From NCBI RefSeq assembly GCF_000402035.1, contig NC_021289.1, positions 1,178,001-1,242,000 of the forward strand: DNA of 64,000 nucleotides. The letters run 5' to 3'. The position numbers and the translations under genes are program-made. Origin of the DNA: Caballeronia insecticola. GTDB lineage: Bacteria; Pseudomonadota; Gammaproteobacteria; Burkholderiales; Burkholderiaceae. How positions within the stretch are numbered: position 1 is the stretch's first letter; every line of letters starts with the position of its first letter. This document shows, piece after piece, positions 45,518-54,614 of the stretch. The notes under the pieces are model-generated. The model was not told the DNA's origin and searched no databases. It saw only the letters and a program-made list of their open reading frames with translations.

Positions 45518-47260
45518 TCAGGCGTGATTCGCCTTCACGCCGAACTTGCCGCCGATCCATTGCAGAAGCATGACGAGCGCGAGCAACGCGAGCACGAGCA
45601 TCACCGACAGCGCGCTGAGTTCCACGTATTGCCCGTTCTGCCAAAGCTCCCAGATCACAATGGAGACCGTCTCCGCACCGGGGCTATACAGAAGAATGGA
45701 ACTCGACAACTCGCGGATCGACACGATCATCACGTAGATCCATCCTGCGAGCAGGCCCGGCTTCAGCAGCGGCAGCACGATACGAAAGAACGTCGCGCTC
45801 CAGCTTGCGCAACTCATCGCGGCGGACTCTTCGAGTTCCTTGTGGATCTGCACCATCGACGTCGTCGTGTAACGCATGCCGTACGGCATGAAGCGCGTGA
45901 TATAGGCGATCAGCAGAATCCACAACGTGCCGTAAATGCCGATATCGACCTTGAGCGAAACGATCATGAACGATAAACCCAGCACCAGCCCCGGAAACAC
46001 GAGCGGCAGCGATGCGAGGTTGTCGAGGAACCAGCGGCCCGGCAGCTTCGTCTTGATGACGATCCAGCAGATCACCGCCGACAGCAACATGACCGCGGTC
46101 GCGCAGCCGAACGACAGCAGCAGGCTGTTGAGCACGGCGTGCCTGAGCGTCGAGAGATGCAGGATGTAGCGGTAGGCATCGAACGAGAGATGATGCAGCG
46201 CCGCGAGCGACGGCGTGCGGTAATACTTCTGCAGCGAGGACCACAGCAGCACCGCGAACGGCAACGCAACGATCAGCAGAAAGTAGACGACGAACACGCC
46301 GACCGTCAGATAACGCCACTTGCCGATCTCGACGACGCGCGGGCGAAAGCCCTTGCCGCTCATCGTCGAATACTTGCCGCCGCCGGACGATACGCGCGAT
46401 TGCAAATACAGCCCGACAGACGTGATCGCGAGCAGCAGCATCGAATACGACGACGCGAGACCGATCTGACTCGGATACTGTTCGATCGCTTCATAGATCG
46501 ACGACGTGAACACTTGCAGCTTCACCGGCAAGCCGATCAACGCAGGCACTTCGAACGATTCGAGCGCGCGCACGAAGAGAATCAAGAGCGTCGAGACGAT
46601 GGCCGGAAACGCGAGACGCAGCGTGATGCGCCACATCGTTCGCGCGATGCCCGCGCCGCTCATCAGCGACGATTCCTCCAGCGACGGGTCCATGCCGCGA
46701 AAAGCGGCGGACATCAGGAGGAAGGCCATCGTCGAATAATGCAGGCCGTCCACCCAGATCATGCCGCCCATGCTGTAGATGTTGAAGACCGGCTTCGTCA
46801 CGCCGAACAGCGAACCGAGCGCGACATTGAGCACGCCGATCTTCGGGCTTGCGAGAAAGATCCACGCGATGGTGAAGAGAATGCTCGGCACGATCAGCGG
46901 AACGATCGTGATCGCATAAAAGAACTTGCGGAACGGCGTATTCGTGCGCTCGATGATCCACGCGAGCACAGTGCCGATCGAGAACGACACACACGCCGCG
47001 CCGAATGCGAACTTGAGCGAGTTGAACAGCGTGCGCAGCGTCTCCGGGGTGCCGTACGCGAGCGTGTAGTTGCCGAAGGTAAAGACCGCGGGACTATCCG
47101 CGACTTGCGGCGTGAAGAAGCTCTGCCAGAACAGGAACACGAGCGGAATCAGCGCCAGCACGCCCGTGATGGCGACCGCGCCGCCGATCACGAGCCACTT
47201 CGCATCGAGCCGCGTGGAACGCGATATGGCTGCTTTCATCGCATCGAATGTCAGTTCCAA
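45518..47260 (-). CDS. ABC transporter permease, two fused domains (FbpB-like)
   Basis: A 580-residue protein with about 12 membrane spans and two binding-protein-dependent transport permease domains (about 85-290 and 365-570). The second EAA-like loop is EESAAMSCASWSATFFRIVLPLLKPGL; the first is EESSLMSGAGIARTMWRITLRLAFP. Fusion of two permeases is typical of ferric-iron (FbpB/SfuB) importers and some others. The start is probably TTG at 47260, since GAGGAGGGG lies just upstream; ATG at 47239 has no such site. It pairs with the ATPase downstream. Confidence 0.88.
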   Translation of the reverse strand: MELTFDAMKAAISRSTRLDAKWLVIGGAVAITGVLALIPLVFLFWQSFFTPQVADSPAVFTFGNYTLAYGTPETLRTLFNSLKFAFGAACVSFSIGTVLAWIIERTNTPFRKFFYAITIVPLIVPSILFTIAWIFLASPKIGVLNVALGSLFGVTKPVFNIYSMGGMIWVDGLHYSTMAFLLMSAAFRGMDPSLEESSLMSGAGIARTMWRITLRLAFPAIVSTLLILFVRALESFEVPALIGLPVKLQVFTSSIYEAIEQYPSQIGLASSYSMLLLAITSVGLYLQSRVSSGGGKYSTMSGKGFRPRVVEIGKWRYLTVGVFVVYFLLIVALPFAVLLWSSLQKYYRTPSLAALHHLSFDAYRYILHLSTLRHAVLNSLLLSFGCATAVMLLSAVICWIVIKTKLPGRWFLDNLASLPLVFPGLVLGLSFMIVSLKVDIGIYGTLWILLIAYITRFMPYGMRYTTTSMVQIHKELEESAAMSCASWSATFFRIVLPLLKPGLLAGWIYVMIVSIRELSSSILLYSPGAETVSIVIWELWQNGQYVELSALSVMLVLALLALVMLLQWIGGKFGVKANHA

Positions 47261-47317
47261 GCGCGGCCCCTCCTCGAAGTGATCGACTGAATGTCATCGG
47301 ATGAGGGTCATCATAAA

Positions 47318-47331
47318 CTTAGGTATCTAAG
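47318..47331. promoter_or_regulatory. Palindrome upstream of the ABC permease gene
   Basis: CTTAG-GTAT-CTAAG forms a perfect arm pair in an AT-rich intergenic stretch between the MFS gene and the permease gene. A second ATACCT word follows 10 bases after AGGTAT. It resembles GntR/FadR-type operators. It may control the ABC genes separately from the upstream aromatic operon. Confidence 0.5.
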
Positions 47332-47402
47332 CAAATATACCTGCGGAAAATACCGATGAGACGCTGGCACGGCAAGCGTTCTATCGAGCGAAATGAAAAG
47401 GC

Positions 47403-48755
47403 TCAGCCGGGCACGCGAGTGGCCGCGACGCGTTCATGCGGTCCCGACAATCGTCCCATCAGGAACACGCCGAAGCCCGCGAGCAGCACCGGCAACGCCG
47501 CGACGCGGAACACTTCGGCGGGCGTCCAGTGCGCGGAATACATCACGCCGACGATCAGCGGCCCCGCGATCCCGCCCAGGCGGCCGATGCCCAGCGCCCA
47601 GCCCACGCCGGTCGATCGCAGGTTCGACGGATAGTAGATCGCCGCGAGCGCGATCACGCTCTTCTGTCCGCCGCTGATGCAGAAGCCCGCGCAGAACACG
47701 GCGATCATCAGCAGCCACACGGGCGCGGCAAACGTCGAGGCCACCATGAACATGAACAGGCAACCGGCGGCATACATTACGGTGAGCGTGACGTAAGGAC
47801 CGACGCGGTCCATCGCGAGGCCGAGCGGCACGGCGGAGATGACGCCCGCAATGGTCGGCAGCGCGGTCACCCAGACGACTGTCGCAACGGGATAGTTGAG
47901 GCCGGTGAGCATCGTCGGCAGCCAGCTTTGCAGGAAGTAGAACTCCGCGAGATTCAGGAAGAACACGCCCCACAGCAGCAGCGTTCCCGCCGACGTGCGG
48001 CCGCGAAACAACGCGGCCACGCTCGCACGCGCTTCGCCTTCGTCTTCGAGCGTGAAGTGGCTGCCCGGCGGAATCTGCGCGCCGGGAAACACCTTCAGCA
48101 CGAGGCTGCGGATGCGCTCATCGGCGTGCGGACGCTTCTTCAAAAACGCGAGCGACTCGGGCAGCATGAAAGCGAGCAGCACCGCGAGCGCAAGCGGCGC
48201 GACGGCGCCCGCGAGCATCAGCGATTGCCAGCCGAACGCGGGCAACAACACGCCCGACATGAAGCCCGCCACCACGAAGCCCAGCGAAAAGCCGCAATAC
48301 ACGAGCAGCACGAAGGTCGAACGCACGCGCTTCGGAGCGAACTCGCACGTCAACGCCACCGCGCTGGGCGCCGCCGCGCCGAGACCGATGCCCGTCAGAA
48401 AGCGCAGGCCGATCAGTTCCGTCACGTTGGTCGCGAACACCGTGAGCAGCGTGAAGATCGCGAAAAACACGGTGCTGAAGACCATCATGCGCTTGTGGCC
48501 GAAGCGGCCGGAAAGCGGCGCAATCGCGAGATAGCCGACCATCAGCCCGACGAGTGCCGCCGAGAAGATCGAGCCGAGAATCTCGCGCGGCAAGTGCCAG
48601 CTTTTGGCGAGCACCGGCACGATGTAGCTCACGGCCTGCGTGTCGAAGCCGTCGAGAAACATCAGCAGCGCGCACAGCAGCACGATCAGATATTGCCGCC
48701 CGTTGATGCGCTGCCGTTCGATGATGTCCGAAACGTCGATTCCTGGGGATCCCAC
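47403..48755 (-). CDS. MFS transporter, aromatic acid:H+ symporter family
   Basis: A 450-residue, 12-span permease of the PcaK/BenK/MucK group. The DGFDTQAVSY motif lies in the first span, APLSGRFGHKRM in loop 2-3 and LAMDRVGPY in loop 8-9. It is the fifth gene of the terephthalate-dioxygenase-like operon, 47 bases after the reductase gene, and is the probable uptake system for the aromatic acid. The classical tph operon uses a tripartite TphC-type importer instead. Confidence 0.88.
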   Translation of the reverse strand: MGSPGIDVSDIIERQRINGRQYLIVLLCALLMFLDGFDTQAVSYIVPVLAKSWHLPREILGSIFSAALVGLMVGYLAIAPLSGRFGHKRMMVFSTVFFAIFTLLTVFATNVTELIGLRFLTGIGLGAAAPSAVALTCEFAPKRVRSTFVLLVYCGFSLGFVVAGFMSGVLLPAFGWQSLMLAGAVAPLALAVLLAFMLPESLAFLKKRPHADERIRSLVLKVFPGAQIPPGSHFTLEDEGEARASVAALFRGRTSAGTLLLWGVFFLNLAEFYFLQSWLPTMLTGLNYPVATVVWVTALPTIAGVISAVPLGLAMDRVGPYVTLTVMYAAGCLFMFMVASTFAAPVWLLMIAVFCAGFCISGGQKSVIALAAIYYPSNLRSTGVGWALGIGRLGGIAGPLIVGVMYSAHWTPAEVFRVAALPVLLAGFGVFLMGRLSGPHERVAATRVPG

Positions 48756-48802
48756 TTTATTGTCTCCGTGTGTTTGTTATTCGAATGCCGGTGATGCGCT
48801 CG

Positions 48803-49777
48803 CTAGGCCACCGGTTCGAGCGCGTCGGTCTGCACGAACGCATCGCAGAAGAATTCGTCGTCGGGCAGGCCCGCGCGCGTGAATTCATCGCGGGCGGCGC
48901 TTGTCATCGCCGGGTTGCCGCATGCGTAGACCTGATGCGCGTCGAGCGCGGCATGATCCGCCAGCACCGCGCGATGAACGAGTCCCGTGCGGCCGGTCCA
49001 GTCGCCATCCGGATCGGATAGCACGGGAATGAATTCGACGTGACCGTCGTCGTGCCATTTCTGCGCGAGATCGGCGAGGTAGAGGTCCTGCTTGCGGCGC
49101 GCGCCCCAGTACAGCTTCAGCGGACGCGCGAGCTTGCGCTTGATCGCATCTTCGACGATCGACTTCACCGGCGCGAACCCCGTTCCCGTCGCGACGAGAA
49201 TCACCGGTTTCGTCGAGTTGTCGCGAAAGAAGAATTCGCCGTATGGGAGTTCGATCCGCAACTTATTGCCGACCGAGAGTTCCTTCAGCACGCCATCCGA
49301 AAAGCGCCCGCCCGCAACGTGGCGCACGTGAAGATGCACGCTGTCGCTTTGATGCGGCGCATTGGCCATCGAATAGTTGCGGACCGCGTGTTCGTCGAGA
49401 TGGATCTGCAAGTATTGACCCGCACGGAACTTCGCGCGCACGCCGGTCGGGAGCCGCAGTTGCAGCACGGTCACATCGGGCGCGGCCTGCGTGATGCGGA
49501 ACACGGACGCATCGAGTTTCTTGCGCACGATGCGCTCGCGCTTCTCGATCTTGCGCGGCGCGATGCTGATGTCCGCATCCGGCCGCACGCAGCACAGCAG
49601 CGCTTTTTCGATGACGCCATTGGCATTCACCACGCCGCCCTCGCACTCCGCGCACACGCCCTTGCGGCACGAATACGGCAGCGCGAAGCCCGCGCGTTCG
49701 GCGGCATCGAGCACGCTTTCGCCGTCGTTGCAGTCGAAGGTGATGTCGCTCGCGGCGACCTTGATCTGGTAAGACAC
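48803..49777 (-). CDS. tphA1: Ring-hydroxylating dioxygenase reductase (TphA1-like)
   Basis: A 324-residue flavoprotein. The N-terminal plant-type ferredoxin domain has its [2Fe-2S] ligands at C37, C42, C45 and C62, followed by an FAD domain (RNYSMANAP, motif RxYS) and an NAD(P)H domain (GTGFAPVKSIVEDA). It moves electrons from NAD(P)H to the Rieske centre of the oxygenase alpha subunit. Domain order and sequence are close to TphA1 of Comamonas as I recall it. It starts 11 bases after the tphB-like gene. Confidence 0.88.
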   Translation of the reverse strand: MSYQIKVAASDITFDCNDGESVLDAAERAGFALPYSCRKGVCAECEGGVVNANGVIEKALLCCVRPDADISIAPRKIEKRERIVRKKLDASVFRITQAAPDVTVLQLRLPTGVRAKFRAGQYLQIHLDEHAVRNYSMANAPHQSDSVHLHVRHVAGGRFSDGVLKELSVGNKLRIELPYGEFFFRDNSTKPVILVATGTGFAPVKSIVEDAIKRKLARPLKLYWGARRKQDLYLADLAQKWHDDGHVEFIPVLSDPDGDWTGRTGLVHRAVLADHAALDAHQVYACGNPAMTSAARDEFTRAGLPDDEFFCDAFVQTDALEPVA

Positions 49778-49788
49778 GCATACTCCTT

Positions 49789-50799
49789 TCAGGCTTTGGC
49801 GGCTGCGACGGGCGATTCCCCGCGCGTCACGAGCGCAATCGCGCCGAGCAACGGCGACGGGTCCGCGACGAACTGCCCGGCGATATCGAAACCGCTGCCA
49901 TGTCCGACGCTCGAAAACACGACATCGCCGCCAATCGACATCGCCGCCGAATGACGTCCCGCGCGCAGCTTGACCGGAATGTGGCCCTGGTCGTGATACA
50001 TCGCGACGAACACGTCGATGTCCTCACGCATGAGCAGCAAGTCCGCGCCCTGCGGGCCGATCACGTCGATGCCATCGTCACGCAGGGCCGCGACGGCGGG
50101 CTCGGTCACGTCGATATCCTCGCGCCCGAACAGGCCGCCTTCGCCCGCATGCGGATTGATGCCCATCACGCCGATGCGCGGCCGCTCGACGCCCATCGCG
50201 TGCATGGCGCGGACCGCCGCACGCGCCGCGCCTTCGACCTGCCGCGGCGTGAGACGCGCGAGCGCGCCCGCGAGGCCTTCGTGCAGCGTCGCGTGAACGA
50301 TGCGCAAGCCGCCGCCGACGAGCAGCAGATAGACGTCGTCGGAGGCTAAGCCCAGATGCTTCGCGACGTAGCCGGGATAGCCCGCGAACGCCGTGCCGGA
50401 CGCGTTGATCGCCGTCTCCGAATGCGGACACGCAATGACGGCGCTCGCATGGCCCGCGCGCGCGGCGTCGAGCGCGGCGCGCACGTAGGCGAGCGTGGCC
50501 GCGCCGGCCGCCGCGCTCACTTCGCCGGGCTTGAACGCATCGACGGGCAGCGCCGGGACGTCGAGCACATCGAGCGCGGCGGGCGAGAACGCGGGCAACG
50601 CATCGGCGCGGACTGCGCGTATATCGAACGAGGGCGCGCAACGCTGCGCCGCCCAGCGGATCACATGCGCATCGCCGACAAGCAACGCGCGCGGACCGTC
50701 GTGCACGGCGAGCCACGCCGCCGCTTTCACGGCGATCTCCGGCCCGATGCCGTTCGGGTCGCCGATAGCGAGCGCGATCGGATAAGCGGCGCGCGTCAT
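49789..50799 (-). CDS. tphB: PdxA-family dihydrodiol dehydrogenase (TphB-like)
   Basis: A 336-residue NAD-dependent dehydrogenase of the PdxA family. Features are IALAIGDPNGIGPEI at the start, the metal-binding VIACPHSETAIN and YHDQGHIPVK motifs, and SIGGDVVFSSVGHGSGFDIAG. In a ring-hydroxylation operon it most likely oxidises and decarboxylates the cis-dihydrodiol made by the dioxygenase, as TphB does to give protocatechuate, rather than acting in pyridoxal synthesis. It overlaps the beta-subunit stop (ATGA). Confidence 0.87.
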   Translation of the reverse strand: MTRAAYPIALAIGDPNGIGPEIAVKAAAWLAVHDGPRALLVGDAHVIRWAAQRCAPSFDIRAVRADALPAFSPAALDVLDVPALPVDAFKPGEVSAAAGAATLAYVRAALDAARAGHASAVIACPHSETAINASGTAFAGYPGYVAKHLGLASDDVYLLLVGGGLRIVHATLHEGLAGALARLTPRQVEGAARAAVRAMHAMGVERPRIGVMGINPHAGEGGLFGREDIDVTEPAVAALRDDGIDVIGPQGADLLLMREDIDVFVAMYHDQGHIPVKLRAGRHSAAMSIGGDVVFSSVGHGSGFDIAGQFVADPSPLLGAIALVTRGESPVAAAKA

Positions 50800-51263
50800 A
50801 GCGGCAGCGCGAGCAGCGTATCGATACGCGAGCTGTCGCACACCGCGATGCGCTCGCGCAGCTTCACGCTCGCCTCGTGGCGCACGTAGACGTCGAGATA
50901 GCGGCCGGTGACGAAGAGACTCGTCGTGCCGTCGCGCATGATGCGCGCGACCATGAACGACGTCTCGCTGCGCACCTCGTCGCCGCTCTCCGACACGATA
51001 TACGGCTGCCCGAGCAAATGCCGGTACGCATGGCGCTCGTAGATGTTCGCATCGCGCAGCGACGCAATGCGGTCCACCAGCATGCCGCGCGATGCAGCGT
51101 AGATCAGTCCCGCTTCGAGACCGCGCTTGTGATTGTCCGCGGTCGTCACCTTGTACACGCATTCGCCGACGAAGAAGTCCGGCCATTGCGCGAGGTCGCC
51201 ATCGTCGATGCAGCGTGCGTACTCCGCCTGCGCCCGCGCGATCAACTGGAAAGTGTCTTGCAT
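50796..51263 (-). CDS. tphA3: Aromatic-ring dioxygenase beta subunit (TphA3-like)
   Basis: A 155-residue small subunit of the ring-hydroxylating dioxygenase family with a cystatin-like fold. The region RDANIYERHAYRHLLGQPYIV and the ETSFMVARIM strand fit the family. It has a structural role with the alpha subunit. ATG at 51263 lies 20 bases after the alpha gene; upstream in-frame ATG codons fall inside the alpha gene. Its length equals that of known TphA3. Confidence 0.88.
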   Translation of the reverse strand: MQDTFQLIARAQAEYARCIDDGDLAQWPDFFVGECVYKVTTADNHKRGLEAGLIYAASRGMLVDRIASLRDANIYERHAYRHLLGQPYIVSESGDEVRSETSFMVARIMRDGTTSLFVTGRYLDVYVRHEASVKLRERIAVCDSSRIDTLLALPL

Positions 51264-51283
51264 GATGCTCGTCCCCGTCGTGC

Positions 51284-52543
51284 TCAATAGTTCATTGCGT
51301 GGCGATAGGCCTTCCAGAAGCCGCGAATCGATGCTTCCGTCACGCGGCTCTCGCTGCTCTCGGCGGTGTCGCCGCCCATCTCGATCACCGAGCACGCGCT
51401 TTGCGCGCCTTCGATGCCGCGCTGCACGAAGCCGCCGACGCAGCCGTCTTCCATCGACACATAACCCGCCGGGCCGACGAGATTCGCCTGCCGTAGACGC
51501 ATTTCGCGCAACGCGGGCGTGTCGTCTTCGAAGCCGAGATAGGTCCAGTTGAGTTCGGTTTCTTCGGTGCCGCGCGGCAGGATCTGACGCACGGCGATCG
51601 CGTTCTGAATCTGTTGCAGCACGAAGCCGGGGAACACGGAAAGAATTTGCAGCGTGACGCCGTCGCCGAATTCGTCGGTGCCCTTGAGCACGGACGTATC
51701 CTCCAGCCGATGGCCGCTTTCCGAGCGGATGTTCTGCTGCGAATAATCTTTCGACGACGTTTCCTGCGCGTGATCGACCGCCGAGTAGCTGACGTGATGC
51801 GCGCCGCTCGGATCGACGATGATCCCGCCGCGCTGCGACAGCCGGTTCAACTGAAACGTCGTGAAAAACAGATGCAGGATGCTCGCGTGATACGAGTCCT
51901 TCACGTTCTCGACATAGAGCTTCCAGTTGTTCGGCAGCATCTGCGTGAAGCGGCCGAGCACGACAGGTTTGCGCCCTTCCAGCACGCGCGCGATGCGCTC
52001 GACGATCTCTTGGCCGAGATATTCGTCGAGCGGTGCGACGTCATCGGAATAGCTGCCGAACACGAGGCCGTGCAGCGTCTCGACGCGCAGCTTGCGCAGG
52101 CCGTGATCTTGCATGCAGAAGTCGGGCTTCATGCCGCCCCGGCCGTTGATGCCGTCCTTGAACGCGACGCCTTGCAGATCGCCCTGAAGGTTGTACGTCC
52201 ATGCGTGATAGACGCAACTGAAGTCCTTCGTGTTGCCCTGGTCTTCGAGGCATACGAGCGCGCCGCGATGCGCACAGCGGTTCTCGAACGCGTACAGCTC
52301 GCCGTCCGTATCGCGGGTGACGACGACCGGCGTGTCGCCGACGAACGTCGCGCGGAAATCGCCCGGATTCGGCAGCTCGACTTCCAGACACAGGAAATTC
52401 CAGTGGGCGCCGCGAAAGATGTTGTTCTGTTCGTCGGCGTAGACGTCCTTGCTCTGGAAGACCGGATACGGCACGCGCGTCAGACCTTCTTCGGGCCAGG
52501 TCAGATTCGCGCGCGGCGCCGGTTTGATGGGGATGATGGTCAA
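51284..52543 (-). CDS. tphA2: Rieske dioxygenase alpha subunit (TphA2-like)
   Basis: A 419-residue oxygenase component. Rieske ligands are C90 and H92 (CAHRGAL) with C110 and H113 (CVYHAW); the mononuclear iron site is DSYHASILH (H219 and H224), with D216 as electron bridge. The whole chain resembles terephthalate 1,2-dioxygenase TphA2, including [12 protein letters not shown] and [17 protein letters not shown]. Terephthalate or a near relative is the likely substrate; this is inferred. The start is TTG at 52543, seven bases after AAGGAG; no ATG fits. First gene of a five-gene operon. Confidence 0.88.
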   Translation of the reverse strand: MTIIPIKPAPRANLTWPEEGLTRVPYPVFQSKDVYADEQNNIFRGAHWNFLCLEVELPNPGDFRATFVGDTPVVVTRDTDGELYAFENRCAHRGALVCLEDQGNTKDFSCVYHAWTYNLQGDLQGVAFKDGINGRGGMKPDFCMQDHGLRKLRVETLHGLVFGSYSDDVAPLDEYLGQEIVERIARVLEGRKPVVLGRFTQMLPNNWKLYVENVKDSYHASILHLFFTTFQLNRLSQRGGIIVDPSGAHHVSYSAVDHAQETSSKDYSQQNIRSESGHRLEDTSVLKGTDEFGDGVTLQILSVFPGFVLQQIQNAIAVRQILPRGTEETELNWTYLGFEDDTPALREMRLRQANLVGPAGYVSMEDGCVGGFVQRGIEGAQSACSVIEMGGDTAESSESRVTEASIRGFWKAYRHAMNY

Positions 52544-52593
52544 GTCGTTCTCCTTTTTGGTATCGCGCGGCGCTTGACACTGTGTCGCCGACA

Positions 52594-52627
52594 TGTTCGA
52601 ATACCGTACATTGTTCGAATATAGAAC
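52594..52627. promoter_or_regulatory. Tandem IclR-type operator between tphA2 and the regulator gene
   Basis: TGTTCGAATA occurs at 52594-52603 and again at 52612-52621, exactly 18 bases apart. The second copy extends to the palindrome GTTC-GAATATA-GAAC (52613-52627); the first has GTTC-GAATACC-GTAC, an imperfect partner. This is the repeat layout expected for IclR proteins of aromatic catabolism. It sits in the 88-base gap between the two divergent starts. Confidence 0.65.
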
Positions 52628-52631
52628 TATC

Positions 52632-53486
52632 ATGACATCCGTCAAATTCCGTGTCAACGGCGAGGAAGGCGCGCCCGCGTCTGTCGTCGAGTCCGAAGTC
52701 GAGGCCGAATCCGTTGCGGAAGAAGCGTCGGAACCGCGTGCGCGTGAAGGCATGGGCGGCCTGGCGAAAGGGCTCGCGATCATCGAGGCGTTTAGCGCAA
52801 CCACCGTGCGCATGACCGTGGCGGAGGCCGCGCGTCTTGCAGATGTCACGCGCCCCGCCGCGCGCCGTTGCCTGCTCACGCTCGTCGATCTGGGCTACCT
52901 CTCGCACGACGGCAAGTTCTTCACGCCGCTGCCGCGCATGCTGCGGCTGGGCGGCGCTTACCTGAGCACGTCATCGCTTGCGCAGATCGCGCAACCGCTG
53001 CTCGCCGCCGCGCGCGACGAGTTGCAGGAGTCCGTCTCGCTCGCCGTGCTGGATGAAGGCCACTCGGTGTTCGTCGGGCGCGCGGAGGCGATCCGCATCG
53101 TGTCGACGGGCGCGAAACTCGGCGGGCGTTTTCCCGCGTATTGTTCGGCGACCGGGCGCGTGCTGCTGTCGCACAAGTCGGACGGCGAAATCGTCCGGCA
53201 CATTTCGGCGCTGCCGCTGCGCAAGCTCACGTCACGCACGATCAGCGACCCGGAGGATGTGGTCGCCGCCATCCATCGCGCGCGGACGGACGGCTACGCC
53301 ATCAGCGACGAAGAACTCGAACTCGGCATGCGCGCGATGGCCGTGCCGGTGAGGAACCGGCTGGGCGGCGTCGAGGCGGCGGTGAGCGTGAGCGTGTCGT
53401 CGGCGCGCGTGAGCGTCGAGGCCATGACGCGCGACTTCCTCCCGGTCCTGCAACGCCTCGCGGCACGGCTCGAACGCGCGCTCTGA
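52632..53486 (+). CDS. IclR-family regulator of the aromatic operon (TphR/PcaU-like)
   Basis: A 284-residue regulator. After a polar N-terminal tail (about 40 residues) comes a winged helix ([39 protein letters not shown]) and an IclR effector domain (about 120-280, [14 protein letters not shown]). This is the arrangement of PobR, PcaU and TphR, which activate or repress divergent aromatic genes when bound to the substrate. ATG at 52632 was chosen; ATG at 52593 would place the operator within the coding region. Confidence 0.9.
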   Translation: MTSVKFRVNGEEGAPASVVESEVEAESVAEEASEPRAREGMGGLAKGLAIIEAFSATTVRMTVAEAARLADVTRPAARRCLLTLVDLGYLSHDGKFFTPLPRMLRLGGAYLSTSSLAQIAQPLLAAARDELQESVSLAVLDEGHSVFVGRAEAIRIVSTGAKLGGRFPAYCSATGRVLLSHKSDGEIVRHISALPLRKLTSRTISDPEDVVAAIHRARTDGYAISDEELELGMRAMAVPVRNRLGGVEAAVSVSVSSARVSVEAMTRDFLPVLQRLAARLERAL

Positions 53487-53723
53487 GCGACGCTTTTTGA
53501 CAGCCGCGACGTCAACGCTTCGTTGTAGACTTCTGCCTTTCTTCGGATCGGGTCGCGAAGGCGGCGCATCGCGCGACACCCTGTCGCATAGGCTTGATCT
53601 GAAACAAAATTCCAAACATTCGCACCATCGCGAAAAATCGCGCATGGCATGATCCTGACGCGGCGCAACGCCGTGAAACGGCGTTCTTCCGGGACGCTTC
53701 GATCATAGAAACCAGCGAATGCA
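53487..53723. promoter_or_regulatory. Upstream region of cyoABCD
   Basis: About 240 bases with no gene. It should hold the cyo promoter. No FNR-type or other known site could be named. Confidence 0.4.
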
Positions 53724-54611
53724 ATGAATGAAAATACCCAACGTTTAGCAGTGCCATTGTTATCGGGGTTAATAGCCAGCGTGTCCCTCTCGGGATGCAA
53801 AATGGCGGTCCTGGACTCGAAAGGTGTGATTGGCGTGGCGGAATCGTCGCTGATCGCTACTGCGACTTACACCATGCTGCTCGTGGTGGTCCCGGTCATC
53901 CTGCTGACCCTGTTCATCGCGTGGCGCTATCGCGCGTCCAACACGAAGGCCACCTACGCGCCGAACTGGACGCATTCCACGGCCATCGAGGTCGTGATCT
54001 GGACCATTCCGGCGGTCATCATCCTGTATCTCGGCATCCTCACGTGGAAGAGCACGCACGAGCTCGACCCGTACAAGCCGCTCGAATCGCAGGTCAAACC
54101 GATCAACGTCGAAGTCGTCGCGCTCGACTGGAAGTGGCTGTTCATCTATCCGGATCTCGGCGTCGCGTCGGTGAACCAGCTGGCCATTCCGGTCGGCACG
54201 CCGGTGAACTTCCGCATCACGTCGGATTCGGTGATGAACTCGTTCTTCATCCCGCAACTCGGCGGCCAGATCTACGCGATGGCCGGCATGCAGACCAAGC
54301 TGCATCTGCAAGCCGATCACGTCGGCGACTACGCAGGCATCTCGGCCAACTACAGCGGCGCCGGTTTCTCGGACATGAAGTTCCGCGCGCTCGCGCTGTC
54401 TCAGTCCGACTTCGACGCGTGGGTGAGCAAAGTGAAGCACGCACCCGAAGACCTCAACATGAACGTCTATGCGGGCGTTGCCCGTCCGAGCGAGAAGGTC
54501 GCCGTGCGCTACTTCTCGACCGTCGATCCAAAGCTTTTCAACAACATCGTCGGCAAGTACAACAACGGCCGTTTCGATGTGAATGGCGCAAATTGTGTAA
54601 CCAAGGGGTAA
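53724..54611 (+). CDS. cyoA: CyoA, subunit II of cytochrome bo3-type quinol oxidase
   Basis: A 295-residue lipoprotein. The lipobox LSGC (C25) follows the first hydrophobic stretch; two membrane helices (about 42-65 and 88-106) and a periplasmic cupredoxin-like domain without the CuA ligands follow, as in quinol oxidases. It forms the outer face of the oxidase. cyoB begins 3 bases after its stop. Confidence 0.95.
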   Translation: MNENTQRLAVPLLSGLIASVSLSGCKMAVLDSKGVIGVAESSLIATATYTMLLVVVPVILLTLFIAWRYRASNTKATYAPNWTHSTAIEVVIWTIPAVIILYLGILTWKSTHELDPYKPLESQVKPINVEVVALDWKWLFIYPDLGVASVNQLAIPVGTPVNFRITSDSVMNSFFIPQLGGQIYAMAGMQTKLHLQADHVGDYAGISANYSGAGFSDMKFRALALSQSDFDAWVSKVKHAPEDLNMNVYAGVARPSEKVAVRYFSTVDPKLFNNIVGKYNNGRFDVNGANCVTKG

Positions 54612-54614
54612 GCC

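Noticed and set aside
44372..47260. Naming the ABC system a ferric-iron importer
   Set aside because: The fused permease fits, but without a binding protein the substrate cannot be assigned.
49789..50799. PdxA as a vitamin B6 biosynthesis enzyme
   Set aside because: The setting between dioxygenase beta and reductase genes and the overall match to TphB make a dihydrodiol dehydrogenase role more likely.
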